A stretch of DNA of 37,057 bases from positions 1 through 37,057 of the forward strand of contig JAGVXD010000006.1 of the NCBI GenBank assembly GCA_018303945.1, given 5' to 3'. This document shows positions 1-7,962 of the stretch, piece after piece. Position 1 is the stretch's first letter; the number at the start of each line of letters is the position of its first letter. The position numbers and the translations under genes were made by a program. Under the pieces are notes generated by a model, which made no database searches, was not told the DNA's origin, and saw nothing but the letters and a program-made list of their open reading frames with translations. The DNA comes from Candidatus Pacearchaeota archaeon (lineage in GTDB: Archaea; Nanobdellota; Nanobdellia; Pacearchaeales; GW2011-AR1).

Positions 1-1
1 A

Positions 2-379
2 GTAAGAAAAGTAAATGGAATATACTTGCTTGATGGAGATACTTCTTTTGTTCCATATGGTTCTTTTGAGCGAGGCGTACAAGAACACGGAAAGTTTTTA
101 GAAGGCGGACTTGCAAGAGGATTAGTTCATACTTCAGATAAGAAAGCAAATATATTATCTCCTATTGCAAATGATACTGAATATCCTAAAGGGGTTAATG
201 TTTCTGGATTTGATTCAGTTAATGAACTTATTGTGAGGGTTGTTTGCTTGGGCTCCGACTGGGGTCTTGACGGCGGCAGGTTGTGTGTCGGCGGCGACGG
301 CTGGATCGTCAGCGGCGACGGCTATGTTTTTGGGGGGTTGGTTTCCCTCGATTCCGAGCGAGCGGACGCAAAAAATTAG
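2..379 (+). CDS. 3' end of an unidentified protein gene (5' end outside window)
   Basis: The frame is open from the first base, so the tracked start (a TTG at 26) is probably internal and the gene begins upstream of the window. The first ~75 residues look like a normal protein (YLLDGDTSFVPYGSFERG and onward), but I do not recognise the family. From about base 240 the composition changes abruptly to GC-rich, with a near-tandem GCGGCGACGGCT repeat, and the last ~45 residues become Gly/Asp-rich. The end of the gene may therefore be an added or altered tail. The opposite strand is also open here (215..616), which is expected for such a GC-rich patch and is not taken as a gene. The family is unknown. 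That this is coding at all is reasonable but not certain. Confidence 0.45.
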   Translation, partial: VRKVNGIYLLDGDTSFVPYGSFERGVQEHGKFLEGGLARGLVHTSDKKANILSPIANDTEYPKGVNVSGFDSVNELIVRVVCLGSDWGLDGGRLCVGGDGWIVSGDGYVFGGLVSLDSERADAKN

Positions 380-401
380 TGTGGATTCATGATTTCGGTA
401 T

Positions 402-411
402 ATTTTTAAAT
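402..411 (+). promoter_or_regulatory. TATA-like box for the PKD surface protein gene
   Basis: An A/T-rich element (atttttaaat) is centred about 25 nt before the ATG at 432. This spacing puts the transcription start at or next to the start codon, as in archaeal leaderless genes. Confidence 0.5.
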
Positions 412-431
412 GAGAACTAACTCTTGGGAAT

Positions 432-3101
432 ATGGATAAAAAACAGGTGTTGATTGTGATTCTTCTTGTTGTGGTTATTGTAGGAGCATTTGCAGAAGCA
501 AGCGTCACCCTTAATAATGAGACAATAAAGAGAACATACACTACCGGAGAAAATATTGAGGGAAAGATTAAAGTAAGATTTACGGGAGAACCTGCATCAA
601 GTATTATAAAAAGCAATTTTCTAGGCGAGATAAGCTTGTTTAGTCTCCTTAATGCAAATAATTATGAAGAGGGAGTTGAATATAATTGCAGTTATCCCGG
701 ATGTGGAGATACTTATGAAGCGAAAGGGGAGGTAAATAGAGTGCAGATTATCAATGGGAGCGATTCTTTTGCCGGATTTGTCATTAACGATGCTGATGTT
801 TCCATAGAAGAATTAGATTTAGTCATATCAAGTTCCAATGGTCCTAGCTGTACAACTCCCATAAGAATTATTCCATTGGACAACAAAGATATTGAACTAT
901 CTGCAATAGATTATGTTAAATCGGAGCTTTCCTGTCCGATAGAATCCAACGGATGCTTTGATAATTCTTTACAAATTTTAAGCTATAAAGATGTAATTCT
1001 CACACCTCAACCCTCATGCACTAAAATATACTTAAAATCTGCTCCTTCTTATGAACTTGGAGCGATAATAAACGCTACCAATAATCAGAGCAAAATAATA
1101 TTTGAATTATTTGATAATGAGAGCAATTTTCTAGATAGCTGTACAGTCAATTCTCCGGGGCTTGGAAAGCAGACAGCGAAATGTATTGTGAACTGGAGCA
1201 TAATTTCAGAAAGTGACCATGTTGTATGCCTCTATGCCGAATCAGATAATAGAGAATATTCTATTCGTTCTGAACAGTCAAGCCCGTCATGCGGAGGAAG
1301 CGGACTTGAATTTAACCCTAAAAGAGATTATGAAGTATTTGTAAGGCCACTTGCTTTTAACTCTATAAGAAATTTAAGCATATCAAAAACACTGAACGAA
1401 ATATATGGTATATTGCTGGCTGAAGAAGCTGACTTATACATTGAATCTATATATGGGAGAGATTGTTCAGATGGGTGCATTATACCTATTAAAATAAAGG
1501 GAATAAACCAAGAGCTAAGCATAATAAACAGCACATTGATTTACCGCTCTGGAAATGAAGTAATACAAGGAGGGGCTGTAAACCGACTTGATGGCTCTCC
1601 ATCCCAGATATCCTCAAATGGACCTTTAAACATTGAGCTTTCACATGCTAAGTTTAATATTCCGGTAGATTCTAACCAGAAAAATCTCCAGATTTACTGG
1701 AGAGCAGACCCATTATTTTCTACAGCTATACCTATTACTCTGAAAAAAGGATTTGAATTTTCTATCAGACCCATATTTGTTAATATTGGAATTCCTACTA
1801 TGTTCACGATAATATCCAATGTCAATATAAGCTCGTCTGTTTGGGAATTTGGAGATGGAAGTCCTGAAGTTGGAACTTCGGGAAACAAAGCAATCTATAG
1901 ATATTCTGAAATAGGCAATTATACGTTGATGGTATCTGCAAGAGGGCCACAAGGAGCAAGTGTGACCAAAGAAATAGAGATTAATGTTGGAAATGCTTCG
2001 TCATCGGTTAATCAGTTAATCAATCAGTCCAAATCCAATATAATCAGGATAAAAAAGTCAATGGCTGTTCTAAGTGTTCCTGCCAGAAATTTATTGGATG
2101 AAAGACTGAATATCAGTTTACAGGAGAAGAATATTGCGGAGCTAGAAAATATTTCGCGCTCTGGATTAAATGAGAGCGACTATGTTGGATTAATAGAACA
2201 AATAACCAATTTAAACATTCCATATGATATTCAAATATCTGAACGCGGGCTCGTGCCTCTTGAACTGGGCTTTTCCGCAATCGCCCCGGAATATTCTGTT
2301 GGATTGAGCAATGAATCTATTTCAGAAGAAAAATTAGATGAATTAAAACTTAATCTAATAGACTGGAACAACAGAAATTATAAGAGCAGTGTTGAGTATT
2401 CTATAATATCTTCTCTGGATGAAAGCGGAGATAAAACTCCTATTGCGACTTCCTTCAAGATTAATCTGGAAAAGATAAGCGATGTGGAATCTAACCAAGA
2501 GTTTCTCATTATAGACTATCCTTATGAAGAAATAAATTTTGCTTCCCAATACAATGCCCAGGCAATAAATTCAGAGTCTTATTCGGGAACTGCTGTTTCT
2601 CTCTCTAACCAAAACGCCCTAGAGTTTGCACTGTCGGGAGAAGTCGCTATGGAAGATTTAGGAATGTATATCTCTCCACCTTTGGAAAAGATAGGAAATT
2701 ACAAATCCCGGTCTTTCTCAATAGGAGAAAGAGAATTTCCGAGAGGAACTCTTATAGCCCTTATTACTATTTTAATTGTTGGTGCATTGATAATTTATAT
2801 AGCGTTGCAAGAATGGTACAAGCGCAGATACGAAAGATATTTGTTCAAAAGTTCTGATGATATTTATAATCTGATTCACTTCATATATAATGCAAGACAG
2901 ACTGGCAATGAAGATAATTCTACCAGGAAGAAAATAATAGATAATGGATGGAACAGAGAACAGGCATCTTATGCCTTTAAGAAAGCAGATGGAAAAAGAA
3001 CAGGCATGTTTGAAATACCTATCTTCCGCTCTATTGAGAAAAGAAAAATTCTTGAGGAGATGGAGAAGCGTAGAATGGGCGGCGAGCGTAAGGTTTATTA
3101 A
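432..3101 (+). CDS. Large secreted, membrane-anchored PKD-domain surface protein
   Basis: 889 residues. It has an N-terminal hydrophobic signal segment (residues ~5-22), a long extracytoplasmic region with many Asn-X-Ser/Thr sequons and Cys pairs, a PKD-like domain at about 440-520 (VWEFGDGSPEVG then GNYTLMVSARG), and one transmembrane helix at ~771-796 (TLIALITILIVGALIIYIAL). A basic cytoplasmic tail of ~90 residues follows. PKD domains are beta-sandwich modules common in archaeal cell-surface proteins, so a role in the envelope or adhesion is inferred. The ATG at 432 is chosen because it has a TATA-like box at the right distance and a signal peptide follows directly. It could start the transcript that continues into the GTPase gene 22 nt downstream. 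No enzyme motif is visible. Confidence 0.8.
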   Translation: MDKKQVLIVILLVVVIVGAFAEASVTLNNETIKRTYTTGENIEGKIKVRFTGEPASSIIKSNFLGEISLFSLLNANNYEEGVEYNCSYPGCGDTYEAKGEVNRVQIINGSDSFAGFVINDADVSIEELDLVISSSNGPSCTTPIRIIPLDNKDIELSAIDYVKSELSCPIESNGCFDNSLQILSYKDVILTPQPSCTKIYLKSAPSYELGAIINATNNQSKIIFELFDNESNFLDSCTVNSPGLGKQTAKCIVNWSIISESDHVVCLYAESDNREYSIRSEQSSPSCGGSGLEFNPKRDYEVFVRPLAFNSIRNLSISKTLNEIYGILLAEEADLYIESIYGRDCSDGCIIPIKIKGINQELSIINSTLIYRSGNEVIQGGAVNRLDGSPSQISSNGPLNIELSHAKFNIPVDSNQKNLQIYWRADPLFSTAIPITLKKGFEFSIRPIFVNIGIPTMFTIISNVNISSSVWEFGDGSPEVGTSGNKAIYRYSEIGNYTLMVSARGPQGASVTKEIEINVGNASSSVNQLINQSKSNIIRIKKSMAVLSVPARNLLDERLNISLQEKNIAELENISRSGLNESDYVGLIEQITNLNIPYDIQISERGLVPLELGFSAIAPEYSVGLSNESISEEKLDELKLNLIDWNNRNYKSSVEYSIISSLDESGDKTPIATSFKINLEKISDVESNQEFLIIDYPYEEINFASQYNAQAINSESYSGTAVSLSNQNALEFALSGEVAMEDLGMYISPPLEKIGNYKSRSFSIGEREFPRGTLIALITILIVGALIIYIALQEWYKRRYERYLFKSSDDIYNLIHFIYNARQTGNEDNSTRKKIIDNGWNREQASYAFKKADGKRTGMFEIPIFRSIEKRKILEEMEKRRMGGERKVY

Positions 3102-3123
3102 AACACTTTTCTCTTAAAGTGAT

Positions 3124-3762
3124 ATGTTCAAGAGAATTATAAAATTTTCAGGCAAGCTTCTGAACAGAATGTTTAGAAAGAAGATAAGCATAAAGATAGG
3201 TTTTTACGGGCCTCCTAATGCAGGAAAGACTTCAATTGCAAATAAAATATGCAAAGACTGGACTGGAGAAGAAATAGGGGTAGTAAGCAGAATTCCTCAT
3301 GAAACAAGGCATGTGCAGTTTAAGGAGAAAGTAGAAATTAATTTTAAAGGCAAAACACTTACTTTCAAGATGGTAGATACACCTGGAATTGCAACAAAAA
3401 TAGATTACGAAGATTTTCTCCATTATGGTGTGAAAAAAAGCGAAGCCAAAAAAAGAGCTAAAGAAGCTACTCAAGGAATAATAGAGTCAATACAATGGCT
3501 TGATGACATGGATGCAGTTGTTGTGGTTTTGGACGCAAGTGAAAATCCTTATTCTCAAGTCAACATTACAATAATTGGCAATCTTGTTGCCAGAAAAATA
3601 CCTATACTAATAGTGGCTAACAAAATAGATTTACGCAAGGCGGATATAAAGAAAATTCAGGCTGCATTTCCAGAATACAAAGTAGTCGGGATATCTGCCA
3701 AAGAAGGAACTAATCTTGATGGTTTTTACGCTGAACTTTTTGAACTGGCTAAAAGAACATGA
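3124..3762 (+). CDS. Era-like small GTPase (archaeal GTPase/DUF2073/Zn-ribbon module)
   Basis: 212 residues with a complete G-domain: G1 GPPNAGKTS (29-37), G3 DTPG (~88), G4 NKID (~165) and G5 SAK (~190). A short basic N-terminal extension (MFKRIIKFSGKLLNRMFRKK) could bind membrane or RNA. It is a TRAFAC-class GTPase resembling Era/Obg, without a KH domain. Its stop codon overlaps the start of the DUF2073 gene by 4 nt, and a zinc-ribbon gene follows. This three-gene order is, to my knowledge, conserved in many archaea, where the three proteins are annotated as a functional unit of unknown role. GTP binding is secure; the cellular process is not known. Confidence 0.87.
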   Translation: MFKRIIKFSGKLLNRMFRKKISIKIGFYGPPNAGKTSIANKICKDWTGEEIGVVSRIPHETRHVQFKEKVEINFKGKTLTFKMVDTPGIATKIDYEDFLHYGVKKSEAKKRAKEATQGIIESIQWLDDMDAVVVVLDASENPYSQVNITIIGNLVARKIPILIVANKIDLRKADIKKIQAAFPEYKVVGISAKEGTNLDGFYAELFELAKRT

Positions 3763-4157
3763 AGACTAAAGATAAAAAGATAAGGGGTTTAAGTCTGCAG
3801 GTTATACCTTACTCTGAAGTGCAGACGCTTTCCATTTCAGAGAGAGTTAAGAAGATTCTTTCGTTAGTTCTTAGCAACAAGATAGTCCTTCTTCATGGAA
3901 GACTGCGCGCTGAAGAAGAAGCCCGGCTCATTGAAGATACTATGGCTCTTGTAGACCACATAAAGAATTTCAAAGGAATAGAGCTAGCAGTTATAGAGCC
4001 GGATCTTAAAGATAGCTCTATGTTAAGCAAGATGAAATATGGGATAGCAAAGAGACTTGTTGGCGACAGCAGTGCTCTTACAGTAATTGGTCCTGCTTCT
4101 ATAATCAAGGAAATAAAGAGGGACCCTAAAAAGATAGAGCTTCTCTTGAATGATTAG
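3759..4157 (+). CDS. DUF2073 family protein
   Basis: 132 residues, starting inside the stop region of the GTPase gene (ATGA overlap), so very likely translationally coupled to it. The pattern of an initial beta strand (LSLQVIPYSEV), a helix, KIVLLHGRLRAEEEARLIEDTM and FKGIELAVIEPD matches the archaeal DUF2073 family, which is found next to this GTPase and a Zn-ribbon protein. There are no membrane segments and no catalytic motif that I can see. Function is unknown. The near-invariant pairing suggests it is a partner or regulator of the GTPase (inference). Confidence 0.8.
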   Translation: MKTKDKKIRGLSLQVIPYSEVQTLSISERVKKILSLVLSNKIVLLHGRLRAEEEARLIEDTMALVDHIKNFKGIELAVIEPDLKDSSMLSKMKYGIAKRLVGDSSALTVIGPASIIKEIKRDPKKIELLLND

Positions 4158-4178
4158 TTTAGTTTTTCAGATTCACAT

Positions 4179-4192
4179 AAATATTTATTAAG
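4179..4192 (+). promoter_or_regulatory. TATA-like box for the zinc-ribbon gene
   Basis: The A/T element aaatatttattaa lies about 27 nt before the ATG at 4213, so the zinc-ribbon gene probably has its own near-leaderless promoter although it follows the GTPase/DUF2073 pair. Confidence 0.5.
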
Positions 4193-4212
4193 CCTTGTAA
4201 ATTTGGGATTCT

Positions 4213-4596
4213 ATGGCATATAGGTGTGTTCACTGCTCTGAAACTTACAGAGACGGCTCTGAAGAGATATTAAATGGATGTGCATGTGGGAGCAAATTTT
4301 TCTTCTATATGAAAGATGAGAAATATCAGGAGATATTAAGACAGAAAGCAAGTGCAGGAGACATTCCGGTGCTTAGTGAAGAAGAGAAAATACAGATAGA
4401 ACAAGATGTAAGGGAAATTGCCGGACTTGAAACTGACACCTCTGTGCCGGTTTTCCTTGATTTTGAGAGCATAAAAATAGTCAAGCCCGGAAAATATCTT
4501 CTTGACCTTGCAAAACTATTTAGCCAAACTAAACCGCATGTTTACCAGCTAGAAGATGGCAAATATATTGTTGATTTGAGCCCTCTTGAAAAGTAA
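4213..4596 (+). CDS. Zinc-ribbon protein of the GTPase/DUF2073 module
   Basis: 127 residues. An N-terminal zinc ribbon has Cys at 5, 8, 23 and 25 (RCVHC...GCACGSKFFFY). An acidic middle segment follows, and a C-terminal part (ISVPVFLDFESIKIVKPGKYLLDL-like strands) probably forms a small beta domain. The family matches the Zn-ribbon protein that accompanies the Era-like GTPase and DUF2073 in archaea. It likely binds a nucleic acid or protein through the ribbon; no enzyme motif is seen. The gene ends just before dispersed repeat copy A, whose first hairpin could act as a processing or termination structure. Confidence 0.78.
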   Translation: MAYRCVHCSETYRDGSEEILNGCACGSKFFFYMKDEKYQEILRQKASAGDIPVLSEEEKIQIEQDVREIAGLETDTSVPVFLDFESIKIVKPGKYLLDLAKLFSQTKPHVYQLEDGKYIVDLSPLEK

Positions 4597-4600
4597 TATC

Positions 4601-4676
4601 AGAAAATCCTTCGGATTTTCTTGTGATCGAAGTGTTCCACGCACTGAAGTGCGTGGTTTGTCAGACACTTCGACAT
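4601..4676. repeat. Dispersed structured repeat, copy A (two hairpins)
   Basis: This 76-nt segment matches 27941..28016 at 69 of 76 positions with no gaps (counted by eye). Hairpin 1 is GAAAATCC-TTC-GGATTTTC. Hairpin 2 has an outer stem TCGAAGTGT/ACACTTCGA and an inner stem CCACGCACT/AGTGCGTGG. It lies between the zinc-ribbon stop and the cca promoter. It happens to be open in the cca frame, but the cca start is placed downstream. Confidence 0.85.
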
Positions 4677-4681
4677 CGGAC

Positions 4682-4692
4682 AATTTAAAAAG
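4682..4692 (+). promoter_or_regulatory. TATA-like box for cca
   Basis: aatttaaaaag lies about 25 nt upstream of the ATG at 4712. This supports 4712 as the true cca start and puts repeat copy A outside the coding sequence. Confidence 0.5.
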
Positions 4693-4711
4693 CAATGCTG
4701 ATTACTTCAGT

Positions 4712-6040
4712 ATGATGAAAAAAATAGCTGATATTATGGAATTAAATCCTTCAAAAGAAGAAATTGATTTCTTAAAAGATATTGTCAAGAGAGTAACTAA
4801 AACGCTAAAAAGAGAAATAGATGCTAGAAAGATAAATGCCGGCGTATTTGTTGGAGGGAGCTTTGCAAGAGAGACTTTAGTTAAAGACAAGACTTATGAT
4901 ATAGATATTTTTATCAGATGCAAAGGCGAGGTAGATAAAATATACAGCAAGCTGGAGCCGGCAATACGGAAGATATCAGAAGGCATTGGAGAAATGGAAA
5001 TCATCCATGGAAGCAGGGATTATTTTAGAATTACCGTGAATTCTGATAATTGTGCCATTCTGCGGCAGAATTCTCTGGACGGTAAATTAAATTCAAATAT
5101 CGTCTTAGAGGTAATCCCTGTAAAACACGTGAACAGCCCTTATGAAATAAATAATGTTACTGACATGAGCTACTCCCATGTGTATTATATTAAGAAGAAA
5201 ATCAAAAAAAATCCTAAAATAAGAAATGAGATTATATTTGCCAAAGCTTTCTGCAAAGCACAGGGAGTATATGGAGCTGAGAGTTATGTACGCGGTTTCT
5301 CCGGATATGCAATAGAATGCCTGATTATAAATTATGGCTCTTTCTTAAAGATGGCCAGGGAAATAGCCAATTCCAGAGAAAAAATAATATTGGATCCTGA
5401 AAAGAAATATAAAAACAAAGACGAGATTGCAGTAAGCATGAATGAGAGCAAACTCAAAAGTCCAATTGTACTTGTTGACCCGACTTGGAAAGAAAGAAAT
5501 GTCCTTGCCGCCTTGAGCGATGAAACATTCATAAAATTCCAGTCCGCCCTAAAGAGATTTCTCAAGAAACCTAATGAATCTTTTTTTAGATATGAAGAAA
5601 TTAGTGAGAAGAAGATAAAATTAGAAGCTGAAAAGAAAAATGCCGTATTATTTCACCTAAAAATCTTAACCCGTGGGCAGCACGGAGATATTGCAGGAAC
5701 AAAACTAAAAAAAGTGCATAGTTTTTTACTGTCGCGCATAAGAGAGAGATTTGAGGTGATTAATCATGTTTTCATTTATAAAGGAAGTGATTACGCTGAT
5801 ACTTATTATGCAGTAAAGCAGTTTGAGAAATCAATAAAACGCGGACCTCCCATATCTATGAAGGAGAATGTTTCTGCTTTCAAAAAAGAACATAGAAAAA
5901 CATTTGTTAAAAATGGAGTAATCTATGCTATAGAAAAACCTATGAAAGCAGATAGAAAGATTTTAGAGGACATTATTAACAAGTATAAGAGAAATATAAT
6001 TGAGATTGGTGCTGAATCAGTTGAATTATTGATTCTGTGA
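4712..6040 (+). CDS. cca: Archaeal (class I) CCA tRNA nucleotidyltransferase
   Basis: Adds or repairs the 3' CCA end of tRNAs using CTP and ATP without a nucleic acid template. The nucleotidyltransferase signature is clear: GGSFARETLVKDKTYDIDIF with the two catalytic Asp residues, then the third-carboxylate strand IVLEVIPVKHV. The archaeal-specific middle region (GVYGAESYVRGFSGYAIECL, then NYGSF) places it in the class I archaeal family rather than the bacterial class II family. The track starts at 4586, but those first 42 residues are translated from the dispersed repeat. The ATG at 4712 (442 aa) gives a normal family length and has a TATA box at the expected distance. The 3' end overlaps the convergent TrmB gene by 15 nt. 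No tRNA gene in this window encodes CCA (the tRNA-Thr lacks it), consistent with the need for this enzyme. Confidence 0.93.
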   Translation: MMKKIADIMELNPSKEEIDFLKDIVKRVTKTLKREIDARKINAGVFVGGSFARETLVKDKTYDIDIFIRCKGEVDKIYSKLEPAIRKISEGIGEMEIIHGSRDYFRITVNSDNCAILRQNSLDGKLNSNIVLEVIPVKHVNSPYEINNVTDMSYSHVYYIKKKIKKNPKIRNEIIFAKAFCKAQGVYGAESYVRGFSGYAIECLIINYGSFLKMAREIANSREKIILDPEKKYKNKDEIAVSMNESKLKSPIVLVDPTWKERNVLAALSDETFIKFQSALKRFLKKPNESFFRYEEISEKKIKLEAEKKNAVLFHLKILTRGQHGDIAGTKLKKVHSFLLSRIRERFEVINHVFIYKGSDYADTYYAVKQFEKSIKRGPPISMKENVSAFKKEHRKTFVKNGVIYAIEKPMKADRKILEDIINKYKRNIIEIGAESVELLIL

Positions 6041-6814
6041 GTTTTTCAAGGCATTTTCTACTATATTAGCCAAAGATTCTGTAAAGAATGGTGAGTTCAA
6101 CCATACACCCATTTCCTCTTCTGAATGTTCAGGAGTTATCATGATGAGAGCCTGTTTCTTGTCAGAAATTATAAATCTGCCCGGATTATCAGTCTGCCTT
6201 GATTTTATATTTAATCTTGTAGTAAACCTTCTTACTCTCTCCGGGTCGCCTGAAAGTGCAAGCTTAATCTTTATGTTATTTTTATATAGCTTTTCTAATG
6301 CGGGCACTAGAACACGGCTCTTGTCTTCAAAGTCAACAATTGATGTGCAAAGCACAAGTTCTTTCTCTGTGTTCTCAACTAAATCGCGCATCTTCCCCAT
6401 GATATTTGAACGGCCTTTTAATGAGCCTGTGATTTCGTGCGATTTTATTGGTGAGATGCCGGAGTTATGAAGTTGTTCAAGCTCTGCATATTCCGATGTT
6501 GCCTTAAGTTCTGAAAGAGTTTTAACTCTCTCATGTGCGTCATTCATAGTCTTAGTTTTCATCTTCTCAATTATTTCTGTTGGTTTTATAGAGATATATT
6601 TAACTGGCTTTCCTATCTTAGTTATTGCAAATCCTCTCTTTTCCAAAGACTCTAAGACATCATATGTTCTGCTTCTTGGAACCCCGGATAATTCTGATAC
6701 CTCTCCGGCTGAAGCTATGCCTTTTGAAAGCAAAGCTAGCCAGACTTTAGTTTCGTAAATATTAAGATTAAAGTAGTCCTTTATTCTCTTAACTAGTTCC
6801 TGCTTAATTATCAT
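6026..6814 (-). CDS. TrmB-family transcriptional regulator
   Basis: 262 residues from the preferred ATG at 6814 (the track's 284-aa form adds a hydrophobic stretch that probably corresponds to promoter sequence). An N-terminal winged helix (YFNLNIYETKVWLALL, then AGEVSELSGVPRSRTYDVLESLEKRGF) is typical of TrmB/Lrs14-like archaeal regulators. It is followed by a helical linker and a C-terminal sensor-like domain (LVLCTSIVDFEDKSRVLVPALEKLY) as in TrmB proteins, which bind sugars in characterised members; the ligand here is unknown. A purine-rich GAGGAG sits 10 nt before the start. A 30-codon ORF ends one base before the start (see 6816..6908), which suggests translational coupling. The 3' end overlaps cca. 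No adjacent transporter genes indicate the target regulon. Confidence 0.85.
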   Translation of the reverse strand: MIIKQELVKRIKDYFNLNIYETKVWLALLSKGIASAGEVSELSGVPRSRTYDVLESLEKRGFAITKIGKPVKYISIKPTEIIEKMKTKTMNDAHERVKTLSELKATSEYAELEQLHNSGISPIKSHEITGSLKGRSNIMGKMRDLVENTEKELVLCTSIVDFEDKSRVLVPALEKLYKNNIKIKLALSGDPERVRRFTTRLNIKSRQTDNPGRFIISDKKQALIMITPEHSEEEMGVWLNSPFFTESLANIVENALKNSQNQ

Positions 6815-6815
6815 T

Positions 6816-6908
6816 TTAACGGGTCTCCTCTCTGCCTTCAAAGGCATAGTTAAAATTAAATAAAGAAAAAACAGGACCACCTGGAGAAATCCTCTTCGCA
6901 GTACTCAT
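6816..6908 (-). CDS. Possible 30-aa leader ORF upstream of the TrmB gene
   Basis: An ATG at 6908 opens a 30-codon frame (MSTAKRISPGGPVFSLFNFN...) whose TAA is followed by one base and then the preferred TrmB start, with the GAGGAG ribosome-binding-like sequence inside the leader ORF. A TATA-like element (gtttaaatac on this strand, near 6965) lies far enough upstream to give a 5' leader of about 30 nt. A second TATA-like element (tttatttaat, near 6858) lies inside this ORF and could start a shorter TrmB transcript. Too short for the ORF track. Low certainty that it is translated. Confidence 0.3.
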   Translation of the reverse strand: MSTAKRISPGGPVFSLFNFNYAFEGREETR

Positions 6909-7010
6909 ATTGGAAAATTTGCCTTTATTTACGTCTGTCATGAGATAGTAACAAAATTCGGAGTATTTAAACTTTTCTATTGTTGTAACTATAAAATAGT
7001 ATCCTACCTA

Positions 7011-7925
7011 TTAGTATATTATGTAAATTAGCCCTATGGCAGCGAAACATCCTGCCGATATGAAGGGCATTGCAGGATAAAACTTCCCTTTTTCTGAAAA
7101 GTAAAATAGTATGGAAAGAGCGATAGTTGCCCCAAGTGAAACTATTATTGCCGGAACAAGACCGAACTGGCGCAAAACTACTCCTGCAACAATAATTGGA
7201 AATACTATATCTCCGCCGCCCAAGATAGCAACATTTACCTTTATGGATTTTTTTGAGGCGTTTGATTTACTTCTTATTAACTTTATTTTATTGTGAATAT
7301 ATGGTATGAACAAACCTGAAAATACGCGCAGTTTCTTTATCTGATAACGCGCCATCTTCTGCATAAATCCGGTATGCCAAACAGCGTAAATATCGTAAAG
7401 GGAAATAATTACCAGAAGGATAAGTGTAGTCCAGATATTCAATAGAGGAACGAATATAGATGCAATTCCCGGATAAATTAAAAGCTCTGTAAAATTATGA
7501 ACTACTATATGCCTCTTAAATATCTTAAGATACGCCAAAGGCAGAGAAATTAGCAGGGCAATAAATGAAGAATAAGGTATAGATTGAATTGCAGCGTTTA
7601 TGGTTATGCCTATTGCAAGAACCACTACGACAAAAAACCAAATTCTTAGAAAGGTCTCTGCACGAAGGCTCATCAAAAGGACCATCAAAGCAAGTGCTAT
7701 AATGAAAGCAGTTATTATGGAGATAAGAGTATATTTCTCATTTGTATCCTGTGGAGGATTTGTGCCGTAAGGCATATTATAATGAGTTACATTTAATATA
7801 GTTCCGTTTTCATCCTGAACTTCTTCTATGACTGGAGAATATGCTGCTATGACTGCCAAGCCTATAATTTGTGCGATTAAAAACATCACCACTAGAATAT
7901 AAGTAATGATTGCAGAATGTTTCAT
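7011..7925 (-). CDS. Presenilin/signal-peptide-peptidase-like intramembrane aspartyl protease
   Basis: 304 residues, mostly hydrophobic, with about nine predicted membrane segments. The three hallmarks of the A22/presenilin family are present: a Y-D motif (SLYDIYAVW, ~176), a GxGD motif (ILGGGDIVFP, ~235) and a PAL-type motif near the C-terminus (YPAMPF, ~288; Met replaces the usual Leu). Both catalytic Asp residues are therefore present, and cleavage of transmembrane substrates is expected by analogy with the archaeal presenilin homologue PSH. It follows aCPSF1 by 37 nt on the same strand. A TATA-like box (aacttaaaaac on this strand, ~7943-7955) suggests its own promoter too. A 50-bp stretch around the PAL region is duplicated exactly at 27137..27186. 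Confidence 0.88.
   Translation of the reverse strand: MKHSAIITYILVVMFLIAQIIGLAVIAAYSPVIEEVQDENGTILNVTHYNMPYGTNPPQDTNEKYTLISIITAFIIALALMVLLMSLRAETFLRIWFFVVVVLAIGITINAAIQSIPYSSFIALLISLPLAYLKIFKRHIVVHNFTELLIYPGIASIFVPLLNIWTTLILLVIISLYDIYAVWHTGFMQKMARYQIKKLRVFSGLFIPYIHNKIKLIRSKSNASKKSIKVNVAILGGGDIVFPIIVAGVVLRQFGLVPAIIVSLGATIALSILFYFSEKGKFYPAMPFISAGCFAAIGLIYIIY
7070..7119 (-). repeat. Source of a 50-bp sequence duplicated at 27137..27186
   Basis: On the minus strand this codes for part of the last membrane region of the presenilin-like protease (SILFYFSEKGKFYPA). The same 50 bases occur without mismatch on the plus strand at 27137..27186, in a non-coding stretch about 20 kb away. Confidence 0.9.
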
Positions 7926-7962
7926 GTAGTAATAAGAGCAGAGGTGTTTTTAAGTTTAGGGG

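Noticed and set aside
215-616. 133-aa minus-strand ORF
   Set aside because: It spans the start and promoter of the PKD surface-protein gene and is open mainly because of the GC-rich patch.
4586-4711. N-terminal extension of the cca ORF
   Set aside because: It is translated from the dispersed repeat; a TATA-like box and family length support the start at 4712.
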